Source: an uncultured Clostridia bacterium
Lineage (GTDB): Bacteria > Bacillota > Clostridia > Oscillospirales > Acutalibacteraceae
DNA: 17,323 bases
Direction of reading: 5' to 3'
Assembly (NCBI GenBank): GCA_937884975.1
Contig: CAKZZS010000029.1
Span: forward strand, 1 to 17,323
The notes under the pieces are model-generated. The model did no database searches. It was not told the DNA's origin and saw only the letters and a program-made list of their open reading frames with translations. Numbering within the stretch: the first letter of the stretch is position 1; each line of letters begins with the position of its first letter. Of this stretch, positions 6,171-14,098 are shown one piece after another. The translations under genes and the position numbers were made by a program.

Positions 6171-9100
6171 TTACACCCCATAACTGCGGTCAGCCATTCT
6201 TAAAGCCTCTATCGCTCGTAACAGCGCGTCACCGTCAACGTTCTTAAAACGCTGAATAAGGTTAAGGATTTGCCGCAAAATATACGTTTGGTCGGAAAGT
6301 CTTTCGTCAAGATCATCTGTAAAACTGCCGCCGCCCGTTCCGGGTGTATCTGCGGCTATTCGTGTCTTGTACGGTATTTCTGTACCGGACGCGATAATCG
6401 GAACATTGAAGTTTCCGGCATCCGTCAAGAACGTGTTTATCGCTCTGAATTGCAGCGCAATATCGGAAAGTCTGTCTGCAATGGCTGTTATCTGCTCGAG
6501 AACGCCGTTGCTTGCAACATCAAAATGAACCTGTCCGTTATCGCCGATCATTTCACCGTTTACGTCCCTTGCAAGTCCGGACACCATTGAAATGATACTC
6601 TTTTCACCGTCTTTCAGACCACTTAACAGACCCTCATCCAGATACATACCTGTTTCTGCCCATATTTTAGACGGAGAATGAATACCGAAAACGTTATTTA
6701 AGGTATTTGTAAGACCGTCCGCACAATTGCTTACGAAAGATGTTAAGCCGTTCCAAGCGTTGGAAATACCCGTTTTAAGACCGTCAACAAGATTTGTTCC
6801 TATGCTGGAAAAGTCTTTTGATGCAAGGCTGCCGTGTAGCCCGTTCCAGAGGTTTTCTGTAGTGGACTTAACGTTATTCCACGTTGTCTCGGTGTTGGTC
6901 TTGATGTTGTCCCACGCGCCAGAAACGGTTGATTTAATGTTGTTCCACGCGTCAGAAGCGGTTGATTTAATGTTGTTCCAGCCTGTCTCAAGACCGGATT
7001 TGATATTGTTGACTGTCTTTTCAACATTATCTTTTGCGGCGTTAAACGTGTCGGAAACTGATGTTTTAATACCGTTCCAGATTTTAGATGTTTTACTTGA
7101 TATGTTGTCCCACGTCGAGGAAATGAAGTCTGAAACCTTACCGAGCGCATTGCTGAAAAAGTCTGTTATTGAACCCCATGCATCAGAAATACCTTGTAAT
7201 AAACCTTGTATTGAAAAATCACCGATTTCAGCGAACACAGTCGACGGGGAGTGAATACCAAAAAGTTGTTTTACTGAATTTACAACAGGATCTACTAAAT
7301 TCTTTTTTAACCAACTCGTAGCATCAGCAAGCGCGTCACCGAGACCCTCAAAAAATCCGGCGATGCCGTCCCAACCTATGGAGTGGAAAAGTCCTGCCAG
7401 TAAATCAGAAATGCCGCCTAACAGACCCGTAATGATGCCCGGTATTTCTACCACTATAGAAGCTAACAGACCCGCCAAATCAACCAATATTCCGGCTAAA
7501 TCAGCGTTTGCTATTGCTTTGCCAACCCCACCTAAAACGTCTTGAATAGTTTTGCCCCAGTCAATACCAGTTATTAAGCCAAAAGCAAATCTTATAGCAC
7601 CGTCTAAGGCATCATACAAAAGTTGACCGACGTTTTCCCAATCGATACCGCCGTTGCCCTCACCGTCGCCTAACAGAACAGTTTTTAGAGCGTTAACAAT
7701 GTTGCTACCGAGTTCATCGAACCTTATATCTGTAAACAGTCCTTTGAAAAACTCTACTGCAATATTAAATCCATCGGCAAGCAGCTTACCAATGTTTTCC
7801 CAATCCAGACCGCCCTCACCGTTTTCGTCACCATTAAGCATACGGTCAAGAGCTTCGCCTATTGCTGCGCCGATTTCGCCCCACTTTATGTCATCCATAA
7901 GCTTGAGAAGCTCTAAAACAGCAAAATTGAGACCCGCCGCCAGTGTAGCTCCCAGCTCCGTCCAATCAATACCGCCGTTTCCCTCGCCATCACCCAAAAA
8001 GATGCGGTTTATCGCCTCGGCGAATTTAGTGCCGAGATCAAGGGTAGAAATGTAGTTTATAAAAGAATGGATATTTGAAACTATCTTGTTTAAGCCTGTC
8101 GCGATACCGTCAGCCGCCTTGTTTAAATTAACACCGTTTTCTCCGGTAAGCCCCTCAACGAACTTACCCATAGCGATACCGACCTCTGTACTCGGCATTT
8201 TATCTACAATGCCATACATTAAGTCGATAATAGCGTTAAGCCCTGCCGCGAAAGTCTCGCCTATGCCGTTCCAGTCAATAGCGTTTTCGCCTACGAACCA
8301 CGCCGCGACCATATCACCGATACCCTCACCTAAAGACTTAAAATCATAGGTGGTGAGAAATTCTTTTGCAATAGCAAATACGGTATTGATACCGTTCGCG
8401 GTGGTCTGCCCTATTTGCGTCCAGTTGATACCGCTTGTAAGTCCGTTAAAGATTTCAGCAATACGACGCGCCCATTCTGTGCCATTCGGGCGGAGAACGT
8501 TGTTTATCCAGTCATTGACCTGTGAAAAAACGTTGTTAAGACCGTCTGCAAGAGCTTTTCCTATGCCCTGCCAGTCTTGATTTTCGGCGGCTTGCTTAAC
8601 TTTATCGAAAACGTCTTGCACCTGTTCCGGCAAAATCGACGTAACAGGAACTTCCTCGAACAAATCAGCTTGTTCATTCGCCTTTTCCATATCAGCGCCG
8701 CTGCGTTTATTCAGTTCGTCGAACCCGTAAACCTCGGCTTTCAAGTCTTTTGCGTTGTTTGTGGCATCTTTTAATGATGCAGCATAAGACTCGGTTTGCT
8801 TCTTTGCTACGGTAACGGTATTCGAGCCGGACAATACCGCCATAAACGCGTTTATGTACGTTATAGCGGTTGAAAGACCTTGCAGGAGCTGCGTTATCAG
8901 CGGCTCTAACGTCTTTATCAAATTGCCTATAGTAACGCTTATATTCGCGCCGATTTCCTTTGTACGGTTACGCATATTCGACATAGCGTTGTCAAATTCC
9001 TTGCTGTATTGTGCAAGGGCGTGTATTCCGTCCTTTACGGCGTTTGTGATCGAACTTATAAGCATACTCTTGATACGCGATACAAGTATTGTTCTTATGC

Positions 9101-10400
9101 TTGTCAGCGCCTTTGTCAAGGAGTGTGCGCTTAATGTTGACTGCTTACTTGTTTTCGTGAACGATTTCAGCTTTGATGTTACAGCTTTTAAACCGTTCGC
9201 CATTCCGCGAAAAGTCATTTTCGCCAGTGTAGCAGCCGTTTTCATAGCTGCCGATCCCGCTTTTCGGAGTGCCGTCGCAAATTTCAGCCAGCCAGTAGTT
9301 GCTACCTCCGGGGGCTTTTGCCTTTCAGAATTGTTTGCAACGGACTCCGCGATCCGGTTCAGTTCGTTCTGTGCGGCTTTCATCTGTTCAAGCGCCGCCG
9401 CTCTTTCGGATGCGTTCTGTGCGCGAATAACGCGCTCCTGTGCAGCTTGTACGTTCAGACGTGCCTGTGCGATAGCCTCGGCATTTATAACAGCCTTGTT
9501 CCGGTCAAGTTCTGTTTTAGTTTCGTTCACCGCCGCTTGCATCTGCTTGAAAACGTCGGTGTCCGCACCTAAAGTAAAATCTTTACCCAGATATATAAGA
9601 CCCTGTAGATCGTTCTTATAGGTTGTCAGCTTTTCATTTGCAAGCTGTATTTCATACTCAAGACTTTTCCAGCGCTGTGAGTTTTCGCTAACGCCGATAG
9701 TTTTCAGCTTTGCTTGCTTATCAAGAAGCTTATCACATTCTGCCTCGGTACGTTGAATAGCCTCCGTAACCCAGATATAGTCATCCGTCGGTATCTTTGT
9801 AGCACCAAACGCCTCGAGCTTTTCCCGCGCACCGTCAAGCCGGTGCTGCATTTCTGTAAGCTTATCATCAAAAGCAAGAACGGATTTCCCGTTGGAGAAC
9901 CCGTTCTCTGCTAAAGATGATATTGACCGCATACCACTTGATATGGAGTCTATTTCGTGTTCAAGAGAGGAGATATTCGCACTTGCATTTGCGGTTTTGG
10001 TTGAAAAATTCACCATTTCCGCATTTTGACTGTTTATCGCTTGTGCGGTCTGCTGTGCGGTGTTGGCTACGGTCTGTTCTGTAACTGCGATATCTTCATT
10101 CGCCTTTACGACCTTTTGAGCCGCTGCCGCCGCGTCCTCTTCCGTTTTGATGATCCGTTCATTCGCGTCTGCCGCCTGTGATGCAGTTTGCGTTATCCGT
10201 TCGCTTACGTTGGACGCGGATGTCGCTATACTCTGCAACATAGGCGTGATACGGGAGAACGACTTCATCATGTTATCGCCCAGATTATCAACTGCATTTG
10301 TCAAGTCCTTGACTGCCGCGAGCAGCTTATCCGAGCCTTTTTCAAATCCGCTGTTGTCAAGTTCCGTATCAAATATAAGAGAACCGTCATTTGCAGCCAT
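6171..10400 (-). CDS. Tail tape measure protein, 1409 aa
   Basis: This is the longest gene, in the expected place between the Gp15-like protein and the distal tail genes. It sets tail length and is thought to exit first during DNA ejection. Residues 1-360 are Ala/Gln/Asn-rich and helical or coiled-coil. Residues about 370-560 contain basic segments (AATLAKMTFRGMANGLKAVT, TSIRTILVSRIKSM) and hydrophobic helices. Residues about 605-960 hold units of about 50-54 residues anchored by DW-x-x-IG-x-x-x-A-x-GLN. Near 965-1000 is a hydrophobic stretch (GLLASIVVEIPGIITGLLGG). Two FGIHSPS motifs lie near residues 1046 and 1237. Five tryptophans spaced exactly 11 residues apart end at W1185. At the usual rough 0.15 nm per residue this implies a tail near 210 nm (inference). 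AAAGGAGG precedes the ATG. Confidence 0.93.
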   Translation of the reverse strand: MAANDGSLIFDTELDNSGFEKGSDKLLAAVKDLTNAVDNLGDNMMKSFSRITPMLQSIATSASNVSERITQTASQAADANERIIKTEEDAAAAAQKVVKANEDIAVTEQTVANTAQQTAQAINSQNAEMVNFSTKTANASANISSLEHEIDSISSGMRSISSLAENGFSNGKSVLAFDDKLTEMQHRLDGAREKLEAFGATKIPTDDYIWVTEAIQRTEAECDKLLDKQAKLKTIGVSENSQRWKSLEYEIQLANEKLTTYKNDLQGLIYLGKDFTLGADTDVFKQMQAAVNETKTELDRNKAVINAEAIAQARLNVQAAQERVIRAQNASERAAALEQMKAAQNELNRIAESVANNSERQKPPEVATTGWLKFATALRKAGSAAMKTAATLAKMTFRGMANGLKAVTSKLKSFTKTSKQSTLSAHSLTKALTSIRTILVSRIKSMLISSITNAVKDGIHALAQYSKEFDNAMSNMRNRTKEIGANISVTIGNLIKTLEPLITQLLQGLSTAITYINAFMAVLSGSNTVTVAKKQTESYAASLKDATNNAKDLKAEVYGFDELNKRSGADMEKANEQADLFEEVPVTSILPEQVQDVFDKVKQAAENQDWQGIGKALADGLNNVFSQVNDWINNVLRPNGTEWARRIAEIFNGLTSGINWTQIGQTTANGINTVFAIAKEFLTTYDFKSLGEGIGDMVAAWFVGENAIDWNGIGETFAAGLNAIIDLMYGIVDKMPSTEVGIAMGKFVEGLTGENGVNLNKAADGIATGLNKIVSNIHSFINYISTLDLGTKFAEAINRIFLGDGEGNGGIDWTELGATLAAGLNFAVLELLKLMDDIKWGEIGAAIGEALDRMLNGDENGEGGLDWENIGKLLADGFNIAVEFFKGLFTDIRFDELGSNIVNALKTVLLGDGEGNGGIDWENVGQLLYDALDGAIRFAFGLITGIDWGKTIQDVLGGVGKAIANADLAGILVDLAGLLASIVVEIPGIITGLLGGISDLLAGLFHSIGWDGIAGFFEGLGDALADATSWLKKNLVDPVVNSVKQLFGIHSPSTVFAEIGDFSIQGLLQGISDAWGSITDFFSNALGKVSDFISSTWDNISSKTSKIWNGIKTSVSDTFNAAKDNVEKTVNNIKSGLETGWNNIKSTASDAWNNIKSTVSGAWDNIKTNTETTWNNVKSTTENLWNGLHGSLASKDFSSIGTNLVDGLKTGISNAWNGLTSFVSNCADGLTNTLNNVFGIHSPSKIWAETGMYLDEGLLSGLKDGEKSIISMVSGLARDVNGEMIGDNGQVHFDVASNGVLEQITAIADRLSDIALQFRAINTFLTDAGNFNVPIIASGTEIPYKTRIAADTPGTGGGSFTDDLDERLSDQTYILRQILNLIQRFKNVDGDALLRAIEALRMADRSYGV
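6846..6985 (-). repeat. 11-residue tryptophan repeats in the tape measure gene
   Basis: The units WNNIKSTASDA, WNNIKSTVSGA, WDNIKTNTETT and WNNVKSTTENL follow each other without gaps, giving tryptophans at residues 1141, 1152, 1163, 1174 and 1185. The 33-base DNA unit is visibly repeated near 6929-6985. An 11-residue hydrophobic period suggests a packed helix and is a known feature of tape measure proteins. Confidence 0.85.
7639..8573 (-). repeat. Tape measure repeats of about 50-54 residues (DW..IG..A.GLN)
   Basis: Tryptophan anchors of the repeat fall at residues 610, 660, 710, 813, 867 and 921, with a degenerate unit between 710 and 813. The last three are exactly 54 residues (162 bases) apart and are each preceded by an acidic glycine loop, GDGEGNGG or GDENGEGG. 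At the DNA level, similar CCGCC-plus-acidic-loop stretches recur near 7640, 7801 and 7963. Confidence 0.8.
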
Positions 10401-10978
10401 TACGAACCGCCTCCTTTCAGCAGATCATTGTAAATGCCCTCGAGGTCTTTTATCCCGTTTTCTTTTGTCTTTACCGAGGCATCTACTAAACACAATTCGG
10501 GATTTGCCGCGAAAAACGCTTGTTCGTGCTTTTCGAGCTTTTTGTGTTTTGCTTTCTTTTGCCGGATAGTAAGGATAAAACCCCAAGTGTCGTTAGCGTC
10601 AATACCTTGAAAGTACCCCATAAAGGTCCACCAATGCATATACTTGACAGAACGCACTTCAAATCCGGCTACTTTGTTTATTGCAGGAAAAACGAGCGGC
10701 TCGTCCTTTTTCCAGTCTATCAGTTTAGGTCCGCGCCGTTCGCCTTTCATATTACAGTCGAGGAAAGCCATAGCTGATTTATAAGCGGTTTCAAGATGTT
10801 CATTCGGGATCGTGTCAAAATCAATGTAAAGCTGTTTCAAACAAATATAAACCTTTTCGCTGTCTGTCAGCTCGTCATCGTTGAACGCGGCTACGATCCG
10901 CAGAATATCTCGATAGTCGGTTCTGATTTTATAATTTTGGCCGGCTATCTTAATCGTTGTTGGTAAATACCCCAGCAT
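10400..10978 (-). CDS. Bacteriophage Gp15-family protein
   Basis: The sequence has the hallmarks of the phage Gp15 family (named after A118 Gp15): an N-terminal beta strand pair (IKIAGQNYKIRTDYRDILRI), an ALTDSEKV-like helix (DDELTDSEKVYICLKQLY), a central DWKKDE followed by FPAINKVAGFEVRS, and YMHWWTFMGYFQGIDANDTW near the middle. It sits just before the tape measure gene and probably assists tail assembly as the second chaperone-like component. Start choice is uncertain. ATG at 10990 has GGAGG touching it, too close to use. GTG at 10981 (9 bases) or ATG at 10978 (12 bases) fit better, and ATG is given here. It overlaps the upstream gene by up to 41 bases. Confidence 0.85.
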   Translation of the reverse strand: MLGYLPTTIKIAGQNYKIRTDYRDILRIVAAFNDDELTDSEKVYICLKQLYIDFDTIPNEHLETAYKSAMAFLDCNMKGERRGPKLIDWKKDEPLVFPAINKVAGFEVRSVKYMHWWTFMGYFQGIDANDTWGFILTIRQKKAKHKKLEKHEQAFFAANPELCLVDASVKTKENGIKDLEGIYNDLLKGGGS

Positions 10979-11534
10979 CACCCGCGTCATCCTCCGTTGT
11001 ATCAGCAGGCGGCGTTAAGTACTTGTTGACCTTTTCGGAATGCGCTACCCTGTCACTTTCAGCGTTTATCGCATCCGCGATAACACCGCCGAGGGCGTTA
11101 AGTACGTTAAAGCAGTAGAAATTACCGTGTACAGACGCAAAAGCGTTACGCGTTGCAAATATATCATCTGCCTCGTCCATATCGAAAAGATCATTGAAAC
11201 GTTTCTTGATTTCTGTTTCTACGGACTTAATAACTTCCCAGTCCTTTTCAAAAGAGGCTGTACCATCACGTTCTATGCTGATATTCTGTAACGGTTCAAC
11301 TATCTTTTCAAAATCGGACTGAAACTTTTCATATCTATCCAGAATGGAGAGGTCTGTAGGACGGATATAGATGTTGCAGATAAACTTTCCGTACTTATTC
11401 CTTATCGTGATTTCCCGTGTACCGTCATCAACCGTCACGCTCAAAGGCTTATCCGGCTGTGTAGGCTGCGTGAGCTTTATCGCGCTGGTCGCTTTTCTGT
11501 TTGCCGCCGTTGTGTTCTTGTTCATCTTTGCCAT
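10950..11534 (-). CDS. Tail assembly chaperone-like protein, 194 aa
   Basis: It sits between the major tail protein and the Gp15-family protein, where siphophages encode the first tail assembly chaperone. The N-terminus is low-complexity (KNTTAANRKATSAIKLTQPT), followed by a beta strand (REITIRNKYGKFICNIYI), long helices (LSILDRYEKFQSDFEKIVEP and WEVIKSVETEIKKRFNDLFD), a DADDIFATRNAFASV-like segment and an acidic, disordered end (PPADTTEDDAGDAG). This general layout fits G-type tail chaperones, but I do not recognise a named family with certainty. GGAGGT stands eight bases before ATG 11534. Its 3' end overlaps the Gp15 gene in a different frame. Confidence 0.65.
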   Translation of the reverse strand: MAKMNKNTTAANRKATSAIKLTQPTQPDKPLSVTVDDGTREITIRNKYGKFICNIYIRPTDLSILDRYEKFQSDFEKIVEPLQNISIERDGTASFEKDWEVIKSVETEIKKRFNDLFDMDEADDIFATRNAFASVHGNFYCFNVLNALGGVIADAINAESDRVAHSEKVNKYLTPPADTTEDDAGDAGVFTNND

Positions 11535-11574
11535 TGTAAAGTACCTCCATTTGATTTATCGGAACAGTGAAAAA

Positions 11575-11602
11575 GGCGCGGAGGATAAAATACCACCGCG
11601 CC
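11575..11602 (-). terminator. Intrinsic terminator after the major tail protein gene
   Basis: On the minus strand GGCGCGG pairs with CCGCGCC, and after one T-T mismatch GG pairs with CC, around an AT-rich loop. The hairpin is followed directly by TTTTTC. It begins nine bases after the major tail protein stop (11612) and lies before the chaperone gene. It is a textbook intrinsic terminator shape and probably lets through only part of the transcripts, so that tube protein outnumbers the tail assembly factors. Confidence 0.75.
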
Positions 11603-11611
11603 CTCGTTTGC

Positions 11612-12106
11612 TTATGTGGTAGCTGTGATAGTAACCGCTCTTGTCTGAATGGTATATACTACCGTTACGGTTGTCATAGGACCGATAGGGTTTACCGTAA
11701 AAGGAATACCCAGACCCGAGGTGTCACCGCCGGTTGACTGCGGCACAATATACGCCTCGCGCTGCTTACCTGTGCCGGACATGGTACCCGCCTCAGCATT
11801 TACGGTATCAAAGATAACTTCTACGAATTTACCCTTGATATCGCTGTCGCCGTACTTTTCCTCGATAGCAGCCTTTGAAAGCTTCGTATAAAGTGCAGAC
11901 TCTTCATCCGCATAGTACGGATCGACTGATACCTCCGGCTCATAGCCGTTGTGCTTAAATGTAGCCTCGCCCAGAACGTTCTTTGACGTTTCGGTATCAG
12001 GGTTCAGCTCTTTGGAAAGATCATCATTATCTCTACCGAGAACCTCCCATGTTGTACCGTCCAGCGTAGCAAAATACATAAGCTTATTACGGTCAAGTTT
12101 TGCCAT
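11612..12106 (-). CDS. Major tail (tube) protein, 164 aa
   Basis: The start MAKLDRNKLMYFATLDG and the run SKNVLGEATFKHNGYEPEVS, followed by DPYYADEESALYTKLSKAAI, are typical of major tail proteins of Gram-positive siphophages. They form hexameric rings stacked around the tape measure. The C-terminal half is beta-rich (FVEVIFDTVNAEAGTMSGTG, then REAYIVPQSTGGDTSGLGIP). The end, VTVVYTIQTRAVTITATT, shows no added Ig-like domain. AAAGGAAG lies eight bases before the ATG. It is followed directly by a terminator. Confidence 0.85.
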   Translation of the reverse strand: MAKLDRNKLMYFATLDGTTWEVLGRDNDDLSKELNPDTETSKNVLGEATFKHNGYEPEVSVDPYYADEESALYTKLSKAAIEEKYGDSDIKGKFVEVIFDTVNAEAGTMSGTGKQREAYIVPQSTGGDTSGLGIPFTVNPIGPMTTVTVVYTIQTRAVTITATT

Positions 12107-12123
12107 TGTGATTACTTCCTTTC

Positions 12124-12561
12124 TTACTGCCGTTTATAGGTCAGTTGTAATTGAATTTGATATTTTGCGGCATCAGAACCTATTTCCGCGGGAAATGCGG
12201 TAAGCGTCGGTATTATCGACTTAACTTTGCCGCATGATAAGGTTGGAAAATTCCGAACGGAGTTTTGTTCGATTATCCAAGCAATGACATCCTCATAAAA
12301 CCCGAGATTATCAAGGTTCTGCTGCACGTCCGAACCATAGGACTCTTTCGACGCAAAAATAAAGTTTTGCGTTTGAATATCATCCGGCACTTCTTCCCCT
12401 AACACGTTTTCGTGATAGTGAATAGCAGACGGCACAGCGTAGAGCGCATATTCCGTCGGACTTCCCGAAAGATAGTCAACTCCGAAACGGTTGTTGACTG
12501 ATAAAGCAGGACAACTACGAAACCATTTCCGGAGCTGTTCTGTGCTATTTAATTCCGGCAA
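12124..12561 (-). CDS. Minor capsid/tail terminator-type protein, 145 aa
   Basis: The protein has WFRSCPALSV early, a beta segment EYALYAVPSAIHYHENVLG, TQNFIFASKESYGSDVQQNL, a helical FYEDVIAWIIEQNSVRNFPT and a final beta strand KYQIQLQLTYKRQ. This matches the small proteins labelled minor capsid protein (Minor_capsid_3 type) that precede the major tail protein. In this position they usually act as tail terminator or neck proteins. The start is TTG at 12559-12561, well supported by AAAGGAGG nine bases upstream and by the lack of any nearby ATG. It overlaps the upstream gene by 17 bases. Confidence 0.75.
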   Translation of the reverse strand: MPELNSTEQLRKWFRSCPALSVNNRFGVDYLSGSPTEYALYAVPSAIHYHENVLGEEVPDDIQTQNFIFASKESYGSDVQQNLDNLGFYEDVIAWIIEQNSVRNFPTLSCGKVKSIIPTLTAFPAEIGSDAAKYQIQLQLTYKRQ

Positions 12562-13003
12562 CGGATTTCGCCTCCTTTAAAATATCTTTCGCATGATCCG
12601 CTTTCATACGCTCAAACCAAAATGAACCCGCGAGGGGGTTCACGTCTGTACTGTACGTCAGCTTTTTTCCGGTCAAATGCTTTTTCTGCCCGGGAGGAGA
12701 AAAGAACCGTGTAGGTATTCCCGTGTTGTCCTCAAACACAGGTATGTTCGGTCCCATTACATTACCGTAGTATAAGTATCTCGCATACGGTCCGGGATAG
12801 ACCACCCTGCCGCTGCCGATTTCGGTAGCACCATACGCTGATTTTGCCAGCGTGCCGGTTTCCCACGGCGTATATTGCAGATTATAGTCTATGACCGCTT
12901 TGTCGATTGCCATTTGAACGGGACCGCCTTTTTGTAAACCGTGCTTATTCAGCAACTCTGCGCTGCCGTTAAATACGATTTTAGGCTTAAAAAAACCGTT
13001 CAC
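12545..13003 (-). CDS. Minor capsid/neck protein (Minor_capsid_2-like)
   Basis: Motifs YTPWETGTLAKSAYGATEIG, VVYPGPYARYLYYGNVMGPN, and PLAGSFWFERMKADHAKDIL define a minor capsid protein of the HK97 gp10-like or Minor_capsid_2 group: the T-G-x-L-x-x-S, Y-A-x-x-x-x-Y-G and W-F-E-R-M pattern. These proteins sit at the head-tail junction. I prefer the GTG at 13001-13003, since GGAGGG followed by GGTGG lies just upstream. The in-frame TTG at 13021 is itself part of that ribosome site (TTGGAGGG). The start falls just before the stop region of the upstream gene, so translation is probably coupled. Confidence 0.78.
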   Translation of the reverse strand: MNGFFKPKIVFNGSAELLNKHGLQKGGPVQMAIDKAVIDYNLQYTPWETGTLAKSAYGATEIGSGRVVYPGPYARYLYYGNVMGPNIPVFEDNTGIPTRFFSPPGQKKHLTGKKLTYSTDVNPLAGSFWFERMKADHAKDILKEAKSVAGIK

Positions 13004-13413
13004 GTTCCCACCACCCTCCAATGCGGCGCATTAGGTGCGCGGCGGTTATCCGTCACACCTAATATCGTCACTATTTCCGGATAGTTTTGTTTAAGCTCCG
13101 CGGGTTTTGTTATTGCGGTAGTTACCGCGCCGCGCACGATCAAATCACCGTTTTTCAATGTGAATATCATATCGGAGTTATCGCCCGTAGAATAGGCTAT
13201 AGGATCAACGTAGGTTCTGCCGTTAAAATCAGCATCCGTAGGTATGCGGATGCTGAACTTATTCGCAGATTTAAGACCCGATCCGTCAACGGTTGATGCG
13301 ATCTCACAATGCCACGATACGCCTTTAATCACGGTCCCCGTGTATTCGTCCCGGTCTGTTTCCGGGTTATGACGGGAATTGATAACGGTAATTGTCTCAT
13401 TACACAGACGCAT
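13000..13413 (-). CDS. Head-tail connector/stopper-type minor capsid protein
   Basis: A small beta-rich protein starts MRLCNETITVINSRHNPETD and includes GVSWHCEIAS, GLKSANKFSIRIPTD, GRTYVDPIAYSTGD, then FTLKNGDLIVRGAV and VTILGVTDNRRAPNAPHWRV. The GV-x-W, SIRIP, YVDP and NGD-x-IVRG features recall Minor_capsid_1 or DUF6751-like proteins in this slot of the head-completion cassette. ATG 13411-13413 is chosen because the G-rich ribosome site (GGGGGGTGGG) lies at a usual distance. A GTG at 13419 is the alternative. It overlaps the upstream gene's end by about 14 bases. Confidence 0.7.
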   Translation of the reverse strand: MRLCNETITVINSRHNPETDRDEYTGTVIKGVSWHCEIASTVDGSGLKSANKFSIRIPTDADFNGRTYVDPIAYSTGDNSDMIFTLKNGDLIVRGAVTTAITKPAELKQNYPEIVTILGVTDNRRAPNAPHWRVVGT

Positions 13414-13804
13414 ATCCACCCACCCCCCTATACAGTAAGGGAACGCCGTTATCGTCTGTTTCGCCGTACAAGTATTCGTGAATGATCTTGTCGATACTCT
13501 TTTGCGCGTCCGATGCGCTTATTGCGTTTCCATACGTTTCAGAGTAACCGTCGGTGCTGTACGACGTAACTGTAGGGTTGGCGAGCTGCGCCTCTGTCCC
13601 CGCTTTGCCCTCAACGTTTATAAGCGAAAACATACAGAATTTTACCGCCTCGGGTACGTTCTCCATACGCTGTATTCGATTATCGGTCAGATAGTCGATC
13701 CGCTTACGACATTTGAACTCTACAGGGGGATATTCAAGCAGAGATAAAGCTGAACCGCCGCGTCCTTTGTACTCGTCAAAAGTCAAATACATTTCGTGTG
13801 CCAT
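13400..13804 (-). CDS. Head-tail connector (adaptor-type) protein, 134 aa
   Basis: The helical protein begins MYLTFDEYKGRGGSALSLLE and has YPPVEFKCRKRIDYLTDNRI, VPEAVKFCMFSLINVEG, and near the end AQKSIDKIIHEYLYG then VPLLYRGVGGY. A Y-x-x-Y/L-GG start, a helical core with VPEAVK and a C-terminal Y-L-x-G...LYRGV are typical of phage head-tail connector proteins (gp6/gp15 adaptor group), which bind the portal ring. AGGGGGT lies six bases before the ATG. Confidence 0.75.
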   Translation of the reverse strand: MAHEMYLTFDEYKGRGGSALSLLEYPPVEFKCRKRIDYLTDNRIQRMENVPEAVKFCMFSLINVEGKAGTEAQLANPTVTSYSTDGYSETYGNAISASDAQKSIDKIIHEYLYGETDDNGVPLLYRGVGGYASV

Positions 13805-13822
13805 ACTTTACCCCCTATATCC

Positions 13823-14098
13823 TTATGACTTCGTGACTGTAACGGTATAACGCTTTGTTGCAGAGCCATTTGTTACCGTAATAACAAGCGTATTCTCACC
13901 ATCAGCCCATGTAGCTGTAGTTCCGGATAACACTGAACCGTTCAGTGTTATCGTTACCGTTGCATTACTGTCTGCTGCCGTCGCTGTTACACCGTTTGAC
14001 GTGTTCGTTGTTGTTGCTGTGTACGCTGTCACGTCCGCGTCAAACGTCGGTGTCAGCGTTAGCGAGCCTATCCGCAACTGTGACAGGCTCGCGTTTAA
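13823..14098 (-). CDS. Ig-like/cadherin-like beta-sandwich extension of the major capsid protein, reached by -1 frameshift
   Basis: The 91 codons after the frameshift read LNASLSQLRIGSLTLTPTFD and continue DVTAYTATTTNTSNGVTATA, VTITLNGSVLSG, WADGENTLVITVTNG and KRYTVTVTKS. This is a complete cadherin-like beta-sandwich domain: L-x-L-x-P-x-F-x-x-x-V-x-x-Y-T-A start, D-G-x-N-x-L-x-I-x-V, then Y-T-V-T-V-T end. The frame has no ATG at its head. The first possible start (TTG 14077) would cut off the beginning of the domain and has no ribosome site. The frame is -1 relative to the capsid gene and opens exactly at a slippery heptamer. Ig-like domains added to phage capsid or tail proteins by frameshift are known, and they probably help adhesion to host surfaces or mucus. 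Confidence 0.8.
   Translation of the reverse strand, partial: LNASLSQLRIGSLTLTPTFDADVTAYTATTTNTSNGVTATAADSNATVTITLNGSVLSGTTATWADGENTLVITVTNGSATKRYTVTVTKS

Noticed and set aside
8854..9621. Plus-strand open frame of 255 codons
   Set aside because: It is the complement of the tape measure coding region, with cysteine-rich, low-complexity content and no ribosome site; no plus-strand gene is supported anywhere in the window.
14075..14077. TTG as an independent start for the beta-sandwich protein
   Set aside because: It has no ribosome site, lies in the loop and stem of a hairpin, and would cut off the first strand (NASLSQL) of the domain. The frame is better explained by frameshift from the capsid gene.
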